Shown: positions 1 to 8,860, counted from the first letter of the stretch. The stretch: DNA of 22,173 nucleotides from Mikrocytos mackini (GCA_030180075.1 JASNJN010001697.1:1-22173); one strand, 5' to 3'. Numbers and translations are program-made. Notes: generated by a model from the letters alone, not told the origin.

Positions 1-618
1 TGTAAAAAAATTCCCTTCGCTCTCCTGAAGTATCGTCATGATGGAGTCGTTCTGCAAATAGCAAACGAAGTCATCAGAAGAAGAGGCTTAGGAGACAAAC
101 TCAAGCTATCAGATATNGGTAGGGGAATCGAGAAAAACTCAGACTCCTTCCAACTGGTGCTAGACCAAAGACTATGGGTTGAAGGTATGGAGGGTAAGCC
201 ACATACCCTCCTTCCGGATATCATAGCAATAGACCATGCATCCAGGCGGGTAGAACTGCTAGAAGTAGCAGTCCCCGCCGAGGATTTGATTAAATCTCGG
301 AAAGAAGAGAAACCCGGGAAATACCTAGACCTCATCCCTGTCCTTCGAAACCAGTACCCTGGTTTCGAAGTGAAGGTGAGAGCCTTCATTATTGGACAAC
401 TCGGAGTAATTTCCAAACGCTCTACTCAAAGTCTTATACACTTTTTAAAGAGGTCCTGCAAACAGCAGGTAACCTCCTGGGCAAATAAACCCAAGCGGAT
501 CCGCACAATCAACCACCTAGTTGGGAAAATCCAAAACGTGGGGTTGAAAGGACCCTTGGTGATCTACAGCTGGCTGAGGGGACCAGCTGAGATCGTAATC
601 GAAGAAAGCGGCGTATGA
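1..618 (+). CDS. 3' end of non-LTR retrotransposon ORF with restriction-like endonuclease (R2/R4-like)
   Basis: The frame is open from the first base to the TGA at 616-618, so this is the C-terminal ~205 residues of a longer protein whose reverse transcriptase lies outside the window. The segment with RHDG near residues 13-16 resembles the stretch that follows the CCHC finger in R2/R4/Dong-type proteins. A PD-(D/E)xK-like endonuclease follows: PD at about residues 72-73, acidic residues in the LLEVAVPAE segment at about 85-91, and K-x(n)-KY at about 103-110. In this family the enzyme nicks the target to prime reverse transcription. One ambiguous base (117) leaves one residue undetermined. Basis: motif recognition by eye; the clade (R4 versus R2 or other RLE types) is inferred. 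The copy may be intact at its 3' end. Confidence 0.75.
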   Translation, partial: CKKIPFALLKYRHDGVVLQIANEVIRRRGLGDKLKLSDXGRGIEKNSDSFQLVLDQRLWVEGMEGKPHTLLPDIIAIDHASRRVELLEVAVPAEDLIKSRKEEKPGKYLDLIPVLRNQYPGFEVKVRAFIIGQLGVISKRSTQSLIHFLKRSCKQQVTSWANKPKRIRTINHLVGKIQNVGLKGPLVIYSWLRGPAEIVIEESGV

Positions 619-667
619 AGAAGATAAAGAATACTATCATATTAATTAATTAATTCTTTATCTTCTT
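618..667 (+). other. 15-bp stem hairpin at the 3' end of the non-LTR element
   Basis: aagaagataaagaat (618-632) is the exact reverse complement of 653-667, with a 20-base AT-rich loop of TAAT repeats between. The stem begins on the last base of the stop codon, so the element's 3' UTR is essentially this hairpin followed by an A-rich tail (about 668-690). RLE-type elements use 3' UTR RNA structure for recognition by their reverse transcriptase, so a role as recognition structure is plausible but inferred. Confidence 0.65.
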
Positions 668-1177
668 AAAAATAAAAAAAAATAATTAAATTCGAATTTT
701 TTTCCTTGTAATTTAACATTAATTGGTTAAGTAAATTAAAAATATCGCTAAGATATGCCAAATTTTCTTGAAATATTGTTTTTTTTTATTTATTTAATAA
801 TTTCTTTACTTTCCCGATTTGGTTTCTTCGTAATTATTTTCTAGAAATTTTAAAACAGCTTTTTTATATCTGTTAATCTTTTAAGCATATTTCCTTTACT
901 TAACCAACGTATTTCGGTAAAGTATAGTAATTTGGTATAGTTTGCTTCTAAATTTTCGAATATTTTTTTCAAAATAGAACTGTTTAATGAGCTTTTTTTG
1001 ATAAAATTGACGATTTCAGTGGCGATTGTTAAAGTGGTTGATAGTTCTTTAGGTAAAGCCTTCGAACTCAACGCAATTCGGTGAATTATGCAATGATTAA
1101 ATACACACCCGAGGGCTACTTCTTTGATAAATGCAACTAAACCTTTGTTTTTGCCCACCATTGCAGGTACCCATTTG

Positions 1178-1444
1178 TAGACATTCAAAATTTTATCGAT
1201 AAAATTTTCAATAATATTTGCTTTTTACGTGGGAGGATTGAAAAGCTAAGTTCATATAAAATTTGATATTCCGATTCAAAATATTAAAATTTTTGTCCAT
1301 AATGTTAAAATCTTATCACAATACACCTTGTCACTGTAGATTAACTGAATTATGCTCTCGATAATCAATTACAACAAATTTTATTCTGAATAAATAGCAA
1401 AACTCGAACATTGATTTTCGATATATCGATAATTTAAATGTCTA
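1178..1444. mobile_element. hAT-type MITE, 267 bp, in the hAT relic
   Basis: The ends are inverted repeats: tagacattcaaa at 1178-1189 against the reverse complement of 1433-1444 (tagacatttaaa), one mismatch, and similarity continues to a TATCGAT motif on both sides. Perfect 8-bp direct repeats cccatttg flank it (1170-1177 and 1445-1452), the TSD length of hAT elements. There is no coding capacity. It separates the transposase segment ending near 1453 from the one resuming at 1169; a one-base frame change remains at this junction after removal, so the host gene was or became frameshifted here. Confidence 0.85.
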
Positions 1445-1716
1445 CCCATTTGTCCAACAACCCATACATTTATTCCAACTTAGATTATATTTTTAAGCAT
1501 TATATCGACTACGTTAAACAGATTTGCACCCGTGTTTTTGTCGTCGTTTTTACAACAACATAAGATATGCTCTATCATCCCCGAACGTTCAGCCCAGCGT
1601 ACAAACACAGAAATTAGCGTTTCATTAACTAATTCAGTGGATTCATCCATTTGTAATGAATAGAATCCACCAATAGAGTTTTTACGAATTTTTACCGACA
1701 CTTTGTGTGATATATG

Positions 1717-2114
1717 TAGTGTTCGCAAAACGGTTAACCGAAAAATCCGGAAAACGGATTTTTTTATAGCAAACGAATCCCGGTTTTTGTGATATCAGGA
1801 TTTCCTTTATAAAGCGGTTAACCGGAAGATTTCGAATATCAAATAGTTGAAGAAAAACGGATATTATTTCGATATCACTCAGATTTATTTTTTTATTTAT
1901 AGAAAATTTTTTAGAAAAAATTTTGTTTAGATGTATATTAAGTCGATATTTGTATTTCTAAATAACCAAAAGTGGTTCTGGGCAATATTTATGTCTTATT
2001 TTACAGACAAGGAAAATATGATTATTTATATCTGACCAATTCGAATAGTTCCGGTATCCGACGCAAAATATTCGATACCGGATATGCGATCGAAACGGTT
2101 AATTGCGAACTCTA
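1717..2114. mobile_element. hAT-type MITE, 398 bp, in the hAT relic
   Basis: The terminal inverted repeats are tagtgttcgcaa (1717-1728) and, read inwards from 2114, tagagttcgcaa, one mismatch. Perfect 8-bp direct repeats gatatatg occupy 1709-1716 and 2115-2122. The interior holds several cggttaaccg-like palindromes and no gene. Removing the element plus one TSD copy joins the transposase segments on either side in one frame, running through residues EHISHKV. This confirms both boundaries and shows the insertion entered coding sequence. Confidence 0.9.
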
Positions 2115-2599
2115 GATATATGCTCAGAAATGGTTTGAATTGTTGACTTAAATGTATTCGGGGAAAGGCAAATTTGTCGATTATTAATGCTTTTTCTTTA
2201 TAATCTAAGGTTTGGCAAAATGTTTGAATCGAAGGTTTAACCAGTTCTTGTGCTATTGTGTAACTTTGTTTTGTTTTTGCAATTAAGTGACTTATTTGGT
2301 AAGATATTTTTAGAAATGAATTTTTGTCTATTTTCTGTTTTGGTTCTTTATATTGATCCAAAAGGCGTTTTTTGAACATTTCTGAATGCCTTTGGTAATA
2401 GTCTTCATTTTTATTGTCGTGTTCTTTGTGTACATTTTTAAATGAGCTTTGAGTTACCGTATTTTAATAAAGAATTTTTGAGAACTGTTGCACAAAAGAT
2501 GCATTGAGGAGCATTTTTGCCGTTTCGTGGCGAATTAATAAATCTTAGATTTAAGTAATTGTCTAGATAACCTCTATTTTAGTCACAATATTTTAATTA

Positions 2600-2995
2600 T
2601 TTAAAAATTGTGTGGGTTTTTCAAGGACTATAACAGCATAGATGCCCCCTTATCGATAATGATCATCAAATTCATACCCCAGGTAGCTCCGTTTGTGATC
2701 CTGGTTAAAAACACACTTATGTTTTCCTTTCACAAAACATCTCATCTTTATCTCAATATTGCCTTTAAATACTAAATGAATTTTCAAGTTTTCTATTATT
2801 TCATTCAATCCTTTTCATTAATTCTTGTTTTATTATGTTTGATCTGTTTGATAAAGTTTTAATGGTTATTTATAGAATATAAATTATAAGTACCGAGTTT
2901 GTCAAATTATAAAAATTAATTATTTAAAAAGGTTTGGTATTAGTGACAAGCACTAAGAGGGTCATAGTACCATCATAAGGTACGACCACTCTACA
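2600..2995 (-). repeat. Candidate 3' LTR region of Ty3 element 1
   Basis: Read on the minus strand, the purine-rich tract aagaggggaga (2996-3006) is followed by TGTAGAGTGG (from 2995 downward), the usual arrangement of polypurine tract then LTR beginning with TG. The pol stop codon lies about 34 bases inside the putative LTR. The far end of the LTR is not defined: I could not find a matching second LTR beyond the gag gene. The stretch holds no gene. Confidence 0.35.
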
Positions 2996-4824
2996 TCTCC
3001 CCTCTTAAGGCTCTCCTCCGGGATCTTTTGTTTTTTATAGTGGGTTTCTTGAGCGCTCAATCTGTATACTTTATTTACTGGCCATCTTCTCGTATCTTGG
3101 GCCGTGACAGATCGCTTACTCCGATCGATTATTTTTACTGGGCCGGTATATCTACCTGGAGCCCGTTTAATATATGCTCGATCGCCCGGGAGCTTTTTAT
3201 TTTCCACGACGGCCTTTCGCCTGTCATGGTTCTTTTTCATCGCAGCCTGTCTGCTTTGAACTAGGCTGCGGTCTATTACTCCACCACGTGGGTAAACATG
3301 TTTGGTAGAGTTTTCTGCTCCGGAATCTCTGTCACTTTTTACTTCCCCTCCCCTCCTGGGGGTGAGGAGTGAGACTGTGTCTCTCATTTTTCTTCCGAAC
3401 ATTGCCTCGAATGGGCTTACATTCGTCGTACTATGAGGCGTTGCTCTATAGTGGAATAGTGTCTTCTCGATTGTTTCTACAATTGGCCACTTATTCGACT
3501 CGGCTTCATCCAATTTCTCGGACAGTACTCGGTTAAAACGTTCGACTAACCCGTTCTGACTTGGGTTGTATATTGGTACTGGCTTTGGTTTTATACCTAG
3601 CCGTTTTACATACCCTTTAAACTCTTTACTAACGAACTGTGGTCCGTTGTCTGATACTAGTTCTTCAGGGAGTCCAAACCTCCTGAATAACTTGTTAAGG
3701 GCGTTTATTACGGTCCTACTCGTGACACTGTTGAGACCAAAAACTTCAGGCCATTTTGAGTAATAGTCCTGGATTACTAGTAAAAACTTGTATGTGCCCT
3801 TTCCTATAGGGCCCTTGATGTCTATAGCCAGTTTTTTCCATGGCCCATCAGGTAACTCGACGGGGATCATTGGTGCTTCCCGTGCGGTTTTTGTTCTTCC
3901 AGATTTTGCACAAACTGGGCATTTCTTGATGTATTCTATTACATCGTTTCCATATCCAGGCCACCAGAAAAGGTTCTCTACTCTTTTACGGGTTCTATTT
4001 ATGCCTTGATGTACTTTGTGTGCTTCACTAAGTATTTGTACTCGCTTATCCTTTTCAGGTACGAAGCGGCTGTTTTCAAAGAACAATAAATTGTTTTCCA
4101 CTGTCAGTCTATCTAACTTGACGTGGTATTCTTTGTATTTGCTAATGGCTCTTTTATCCCAGCCATTGCTTTTCATTACTCGTACGAGTCCGGCGAGTTC
4201 GTTTTCATACCGTATTACTTCGTGAGGCTGTACTTTTTTCACAGCATTTATAACTACTTCCTCATAAATCGGAGCCATTTTATGTTTTACTTGGCCCGCT
4301 GAACGCGATAGCCAGTCAGCAACGGAGTTGTCACTTCCTTTTATGTGCTGTACATCGTAGTCAAATACGGTCAGGCGTTCCCGCCATCTTTCTACTCGGG
4401 CATTTGTCCTTTTAATGGTACTCTGACTCATTAAGGTTATTAGTGCTCGATGGTCCGTGAGCAATGTGAAATGTCTTCCGAGGAGATAATTTTGAAAATT
4501 AAGGATGGCGGATACACATGCCAATGCTTCTTTTTCCCCTACTGAGTAGTTTTTCTCGTATTTTCTAAACTGGGACGACCAGTAAATAACTGGTTTATAA
4601 TCTCCGTTAGCCTGTTCTTGTTCGAGAACGGCACCCATTCCATCATCGCAAGCATCTGTTTTCAGTACCACTTTGCGGTTGGAATCTGTATTGAAGAGGG
4701 CTAATGCCTCTCTTCTTCTAATCATTAGTTTTATTTCATCAAACGCTTTACAACACTGTTTGGACCAGACGAATGTACTGTCTTTTTTAAGTAACTCGTA
4801 TATCGGTTTAGCAACTATTGCCAT
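2962..4824 (-). CDS. pol: Ty3/gypsy pol, RNase H and integrase part (element 1)
   Basis: This 620-residue ORF continues the frame of the upstream RT segment after a single stop codon (4843-4845); its ATG at 4824 is probably an internal Met. The RNase H domain shows D57 (LKTDAC), E99 (GEKEALA), D124 (LLTDHRAL) and D170 (SVADWLSR). The integrase has an HHCC finger (H269, H272, C302, C305) and a D,D35E core: D335 (AIDIKGP), D392 (VSDNGPQF), E428 (GLVERFN). A basic C-terminal tail follows. All catalytic residues are present and no other frame break is seen, so the copy is recent. The enzyme removes template RNA and inserts the cDNA. The style of the RNase H and integrase motifs resembles K02A2.6-like Ty3 elements of invertebrates, an impression only. 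Confidence 0.9.
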   Translation of the reverse strand: MAIVAKPIYELLKKDSTFVWSKQCCKAFDEIKLMIRRREALALFNTDSNRKVVLKTDACDDGMGAVLEQEQANGDYKPVIYWSSQFRKYEKNYSVGEKEALACVSAILNFQNYLLGRHFTLLTDHRALITLMSQSTIKRTNARVERWRERLTVFDYDVQHIKGSDNSVADWLSRSAGQVKHKMAPIYEEVVINAVKKVQPHEVIRYENELAGLVRVMKSNGWDKRAISKYKEYHVKLDRLTVENNLLFFENSRFVPEKDKRVQILSEAHKVHQGINRTRKRVENLFWWPGYGNDVIEYIKKCPVCAKSGRTKTAREAPMIPVELPDGPWKKLAIDIKGPIGKGTYKFLLVIQDYYSKWPEVFGLNSVTSRTVINALNKLFRRFGLPEELVSDNGPQFVSKEFKGYVKRLGIKPKPVPIYNPSQNGLVERFNRVLSEKLDEAESNKWPIVETIEKTLFHYRATPHSTTNVSPFEAMFGRKMRDTVSLLTPRRGGEVKSDRDSGAENSTKHVYPRGGVIDRSLVQSRQAAMKKNHDRRKAVVENKKLPGDRAYIKRAPGRYTGPVKIIDRSKRSVTAQDTRRWPVNKVYRLSAQETHYKKQKIPEESLKRGDVEWSYLMMVL

Positions 4825-4842
4825 TCGTTCTATAAACTTCCG

Positions 4843-5640
4843 TTAATAGTTTATTACTCCCAATACCTGACGCACTTCCTTAACTGTCTTTGGGGCCCGG
4901 AGTTCTTGAATTGCGTCAGCTTTTACACTTGACGGCTTTATTCCTTCTGAGGAAATTTCATAACCCAGCCAATCCACTTGGGTTGTACACAACTCGGACT
5001 TATCTCGGTTTATTTTTATTCTTTTTGAATCAAGTCTGTCTAAAACTACTTTGATTCTTTGTTCTAACTCGTTTTTACTACTGGCTGCTATTAAAATGTC
5101 GTCAAGATATACTAACACTTTTTCTAAACCAGATAATACTTGGTTCATTATTCTTTGGAACGCACTCGGGGCACTTTTTATACCAAAAGGCATCCTGGTG
5201 TACTTAAATGTTCCATAATGCGTGATGATAGTTGTAAGTTCTTGTGACTTATCATCGATACTAATCTGGTGATACGCAGATTGTAGATCAATTTTTGCAA
5301 AATACTTGTTTCCTGAGCCTAAGCTCGCTAACAGTGCTTCTGTACTCGGCAATGGGTATTTATCATCCAATATAGCCTGGTTAAGCTTTCGGAAGTCACC
5401 GCAAATGCGTACTTTCCCATTGGACTTTCGTACTACCACAATGGGTGATGTCCAGCTTGTATACTTGGTTCGAACCAGTATGCCTTGCTTCAGCAGTTTA
5501 TTTATTTCCTTCTTTACATCGGGGCGCAATGCGAACGGAACTCCTCGTTCTTTTGCCATTACCGGCTGGGCATCGTCTTTGAGTTTGATTTCAAAGGATT
5601 CGCCTATAATACTAGGTAAATACTGAAAAAAATTTAAAAT
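4843..5640 (-). CDS. pol: Ty3/gypsy pol, reverse transcriptase part (element 1)
   Basis: The ATG-started ORF runs 5559-4843, but the same frame is open upstream to about 5640 (residues QYLPSIIGESFEIKLKDDA), so the Met at 5559 is probably internal. RT motifs in order: SPIVVVRKSNGKVRICGDFRKLN, KIDLQSAYHQI, FGIKSAPSAFQRIM, then the catalytic YLDD box at about residue 150 and LGYEIS. The frame ends with TAA at 4845-4843 exactly where Ty3 elements carry the second Tyr of a YYR(R/K)FI motif; the downstream frame continues with RKFIERM into RNase H. A single base change therefore splits an otherwise intact pol. The protease-containing N-terminal part is missing here, apparently displaced by the 5640-7140 insertion. 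Confidence 0.9.
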   Translation of the reverse strand: MLNFFQYLPSIIGESFEIKLKDDAQPVMAKERGVPFALRPDVKKEINKLLKQGILVRTKYTSWTSPIVVVRKSNGKVRICGDFRKLNQAILDDKYPLPSTEALLASLGSGNKYFAKIDLQSAYHQISIDDKSQELTTIITHYGTFKYTRMPFGIKSAPSAFQRIMNQVLSGLEKVLVYLDDILIAASSKNELEQRIKVVLDRLDSKRIKINRDKSELCTTQVDWLGYEISSEGIKPSSVKADAIQELRAPKTVKEVRQVLGVINY

Positions 5641-6064
5641 TTCAAAAAAAATCCCAACATTCCTCCTGATTTAGTAACGCACAGTATGACTGCGGAAAGA
5701 TCAGGGCGGATTGTTGGGTCNGAGAAACTTCCGAATAATGGCTGCCATAGTANACTACTGTGCAGGGGGCAATTTCCAATATTCCCATATAGGCAACAAT
5801 CAGCTGAAGGGAACAAGGAATAAAGGGTCCGAAACCACCAAATATGAGTGGCATGCCAAAACCGTCCTGTCTCGGGTAACACAGCTAATGCTATATACAG
5901 AGCAGGGTACACGGTACTGTCGTGGCCGTAAACCTGAGTTAGGTATCCATATGGGTAGATAGTGTTTGACCACGACGGAATAAGCGCAACAAACGCCCTC
6001 TTCCTAAAATTGTTATGTTTTATAAAAAATAAATCAAATTAACAGCCCGATTTATTGTATAAGT

Positions 6065-6107
6065 CGGTACATATAACAATGTTATGTTTACATTGGTATA
6101 TGTGCCG
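6065..6107. other. 18-bp near-perfect hairpin
   Basis: Bases 6065-6082 pair with 6090-6107 over 18 positions, with one G-T wobble and one A-G mismatch, around a 7-base loop (tatgttt). This could be the core of a very short MITE or a structured RNA; nothing nearby identifies it. Confidence 0.6.
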
Positions 6108-6261
6108 CCCCAGTTAACAAACTCATTGATAAAGGTGAAATATGCCTTCCATTTTCAAAAATGTTTTGTAAGACCAATAAAATTTATTTGACAAACGTAA
6201 AATGTTTTTGAAAGTGTTTATGAGTAATACGAAAAGGCTAAGCAAACAGCGGTGCCCGTCG

Positions 6262-6292
6262 TTTTGAAAAACGGAAAATGCCGTTTTCAAAA
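6262..6292. other. 12-bp hairpin with one bulge
   Basis: ttttgaaaaacgg (6262-6274) is complementary to ccgttttcaaaa (6281-6292) with a single bulged A and a 6-base loop. It is non-coding and of unknown role, possibly the end or centre of a decayed MITE. Confidence 0.5.
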
Positions 6293-7144
6293 TTTTAATT
6301 TCTAAAACAAGATGTGCCTGAAAAGCAAGATACAGACAGTTTTACACTATTTTAATCATTCCAGCTTATCTTAGTCTAGGTTTACAACAACTATGAGAAC
6401 AAGTAACGGGAACAACTCTTTAAAGACACAAGAAATAAAAGACCTCGTACTTTCTCGTACATACACCAGACATACAAGAACTTCCATCTTTAACTTCAAA
6501 TCCACAGCCTACATATTCCCAAGATTAGTTACTAAAGACAGGAACTCATTAGTAATCTATACATCCACATTTAAAGCCGAACAAACATCGACGTATGTAT
6601 AAATGGAATGGAGAGGGAAAGTCGGGCTGGGTGAAATATAAGGAAGTAAAAAGAGAAAACAATAGTTAGGAATGATGAATGAATGAATAGACAATATAAT
6701 TAATTTATATAAATAGCAATAAAATGTATTGCGACATTTTTGAATGCAAAGATATCTTTGTGTTTCAAAATAGCTTGTGTTGTTTATATAAGTAACATTT
6801 CCAGTACGCATGAAATCAATGTGGAAGTATTTGTGAAAAGTATAAGCAAACACAAGATTTTTAATTTTATTTTATAAATAATAAATATAATTTTAAAAAT
6901 CGAGCTAATATAAATTTCTTTGAACGAAAACTCGATCAAATTGGATGAAAATTGCTGTTTAATAAACTAACCATAAACCAATTAAGCTTTTTAATATGTG
7001 TGTAAACATAAAACAAGGGTTTACCATATTAATAAAGCTTCAATGACAATGGTAATTTATTTAAGTCCTTGTTTAGACAAAAAGTCAATTATTATACTTG
7101 GAAAAGTTAAAGGCTATTGAGCAATTTTCAAAATTATTGAAAGT

Positions 7145-7423
7145 TCACTCTAAACTGGGAATTGGGTCAGGAGGACAGTGTATGAAGATAAAGGAAGGAG
7201 AGTAGAGAGGAGGTAAATACTCTGTATCTTCATGGTCACAGTCGTTACTTGTGCCTGTTATTTCATAAACCTTCCTTGTTTCAACTACTAAGGGTAATTT
7301 CTTTTTGTACTCACCTTTGTGGTTCGGAATGTTTGCTTCTACCACGGAGGTTTTAGTTTTGTCTTTTATACTGACACAGTTATTACTTGTGACGTTACAT
7401 ACGGGGTTATTAACATCCGTGAA
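7145..7423 (-). pseudogene. Open coding-like fragment between gag and RT of Ty3 element 1
   Basis: An open frame runs on the minus strand from the edge of the MITE at 7424 down to a stop at 7145 (about 90 codons; the first ATG is at 7345). It includes KGEYKKKLPLVVETRKVYEI and an acidic stretch near SNDCDHEDTEYLPP. The position suggests part of the protease or linker region of the Ty3 polyprotein, but I see no DTG/DSG active site and the identity is inference. It is cut off upstream by the MITE and downstream by the non-coding segment. Confidence 0.3.
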
Positions 7424-7789
7424 TAGAGATTGGACTCACGAATATTCGTTTTGAAAAACTTCGAATATTCGTCAAAAATCGAATTTCTGGAATTCGTTTT
7501 CCGAATATTTTTTTAAAAATAATTTCAAATTTTGCGAAAATTTCAAAAAATATTCGAATATTCGTTGATTTTTTGATGTGAAAAAATTAAATTTTGGAAT
7601 TGGATTAAAAAAAATTATGCAAAATTCAGTTCAAAAAACCAGAAAGACGAAATCGATATTAGAAATAAATTTATTTTGAAATTTTCAGTATATTAAGTCA
7701 TTTCAAAATTCCGAAGTTTCTTCGAATATTCGTCTCCATGGAAAATCTTACTTCGGATATTCGTTCATTTTGCAAGTGTCCAATCTCTA
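7424..7789. mobile_element. MITE with TAGAGATTGGAC termini, 366 bp
   Basis: The ends are tagagattggactc (7424-7437) and, read inwards from 7789, tagagattggacac, one mismatch in 14. The interior is built of repeated gaatattcg-like motifs in both orientations, so it is partly self-complementary. No 8-bp TSD is visible; the outermost TA at both ends could be a TA duplication (Tc1/mariner type), or the TSD may have decayed. It has no coding capacity and interrupts the Ty3 element downstream of gag. Confidence 0.7.
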
Positions 7790-7906
7790 GTTGTAATATC
7801 AGCTTGAAACAGTCTTGATTGAATCAATAGATATTAAAGTTCCCATTTAACAGTATTGTGCAATAACTTATTAAAAACTTTGAAAGTACTAAGAAGAGCA
7901 TTATAT

Positions 7907-8860
7907 CTAAAGAAGGGTAAATTTGACTACTCCATTAATCTTCAATGTTTTAGGCCGTCTGTNNGGGTGTTGTCCCTTATCATATGATCTGTAGTTCCGT
8001 TGGAATCTGTTGTTGTTGCTTGAATAATCGTGAGTTAATGTCCCTGATTGTCCTGGTGTGGAAGTTTTTCCGTGCTGTTGACTGCGACATTCCTCGTTGC
8101 TGTGTCGTGAAGTACGATGTAGACTGCACCAGCTTCGTGATGGCTTAGGTCGAGTTTTTGTTCTTGTACTCCTGGTTGTCTGTGCAATAACTTCGTGGTG
8201 CTCTATCTCTGAGAGGACAATGTTTTCAATTGTTTGGATTCTTTCCACGATTCCTTGCACATCTACTAGTCCGGCTTTCGTCATTTCGACGTGTGTGGCT
8301 GCGGACAAGCCCTGCTTGAATACTTCTTCGAGTTTCTCACTTGTCTGTATGTCACTTAGCTTTCGGGTGATGCTTAACCTCATGATGAGTTTTCGCACTG
8401 CTTGAAAGTAATCTACGATCCTGTAGTAATGGTCTTGGTGCAGGGCATTGATTTGTTTGTAGTATATGCCGCAATTAGTGACCGGATAGGCGTAATTAAG
8501 TAGAATTTCAAGGGCCTGCTCAAGGGTTGTTGCTGTTCCGATTCGTGAAAGAAGCTCTGGAGACACTACGGATTTTAGGACATTTAGAGTAGTGTTGTCG
8601 TCCCATTCAGTGAGTGTTACAAGTTCTCGGAACTCTTGGATCCAGTCTAGGAGGTCTTGTGACTGTGGATCGTAGAGCCTTGGTATCTGGCGCTCTAGAA
8701 CCACGTCTGTGTTGGGGACACGAAGTTTGAAGGAAAGCGTCTTCGTCCCGTCCACTCTCTTCCTGTCTTGTGTTGTGTGGTCTCCTGTGACCGATTTTGT
8801 AGGTGCTGTAGAAAATTTAAAATTTGGAAAGTCAGGAGATCTTTTGCTCAATGAATTCAT
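7907..8860 (-). CDS. gag: Retrotransposon Gag-like protein with CHHC zinc knuckle
   Basis: This 317-residue ORF starts at an ATG at 8860. The central part (about residues 60-215) reads like a Ty3-type capsid: LYDPQSQDLLDWIQEFREL, then helical segments LEQALEILLNYAYPV and YFQAVRKLIMRL. A basic stretch (about 229-243) precedes a C-x2-H-x4-H-x4-C finger (C245, H248, H253, C258), a variant of the nucleic-acid-binding knuckle of Gag. The C-terminal tail is rich in Asn, Ser and Arg and includes two undetermined residues (nn at 7963-7964). It lies upstream of and on the same strand as Ty3 element 1 pol, so it is probably the Gag of that element, separated by insertions. Gag packages the element RNA in cytoplasmic particles. 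The link to this particular pol is inferred. Confidence 0.7.
   Translation of the reverse strand: MNSLSKRSPDFPNFKFSTAPTKSVTGDHTTQDRKRVDGTKTLSFKLRVPNTDVVLERQIPRLYDPQSQDLLDWIQEFRELVTLTEWDDNTTLNVLKSVVSPELLSRIGTATTLEQALEILLNYAYPVTNCGIYYKQINALHQDHYYRIVDYFQAVRKLIMRLSITRKLSDIQTSEKLEEVFKQGLSAATHVEMTKAGLVDVQGIVERIQTIENIVLSEIEHHEVIAQTTRSTRTKTRPKPSRSWCSLHRTSRHSNEECRSQQHGKTSTPGQSGTLTHDYSSNNNRFQRNYRSYDKGQHXXRRPKTLKINGVVKFTLL

Larger units (their letters stand above)
690..2570 (-). pseudogene. BED-finger hAT transposase relic (ZBED5/SCAND3-like)
   Basis: The relic reads 5' to 3' from high to low coordinates. A degenerate BED-finger segment (CxxC pair near 2490-2510) is followed by pieces at 2123-2379 (SHLIAKTKQSYTIAQELVKP region), 1480-1708 (FYSLQMDEST, the first catalytic-core segment), 850-1170 (AMVGKNKG, then NHCIIHRIAL and TEIRWLSKGNMLKRL) and a last piece near 690-761 (LAYLSDIF). 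Together they follow the order of vertebrate and invertebrate ZBED5-type hAT proteins. Frameshifts lie near 2160, 1487, 1169 and 860, and two MITEs interrupt it (1178-1444, 1717-2114). The non-LTR tail abuts its 3' end near 668-690. It cannot encode an active transposase. Family assignment is from remembered motif order, not a search. Confidence 0.75.
5640..7140. other. Non-coding segment between gag-side and RT-side parts of Ty3 element 1
   Basis: This 1.5-kb stretch sits where protease and the start of pol would be expected. It contains no convincing gene. 5680-6005 is clearly richer in G and C than its surroundings and has open frames on both strands but no motif I recognise; an imperfect inverted pair (agggcg near 5703, cgccct near 5992) may be its ends, without a visible TSD. 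6010-7140 is AT-rich with two hairpins (6065-6107, 6262-6292). I infer one or more insertions into the Ty3 element, but could not fix the boundaries. Confidence 0.4.

Noticed and set aside
3028-4225. Several plus-strand ORFs opposite the Ty3 pol
   Set aside because: They are antisense shadows of a pol frame with clear catalytic motifs.
5680-6005. Possible rRNA fragment because of its higher GC
   Set aside because: No conserved SSU or LSU rRNA core sequence could be recognised; left as an unassigned segment.
6393-6853. 69- and 98-codon ORFs on opposite strands
   Set aside because: AT-rich, low-complexity translations with no motif and no supporting context.
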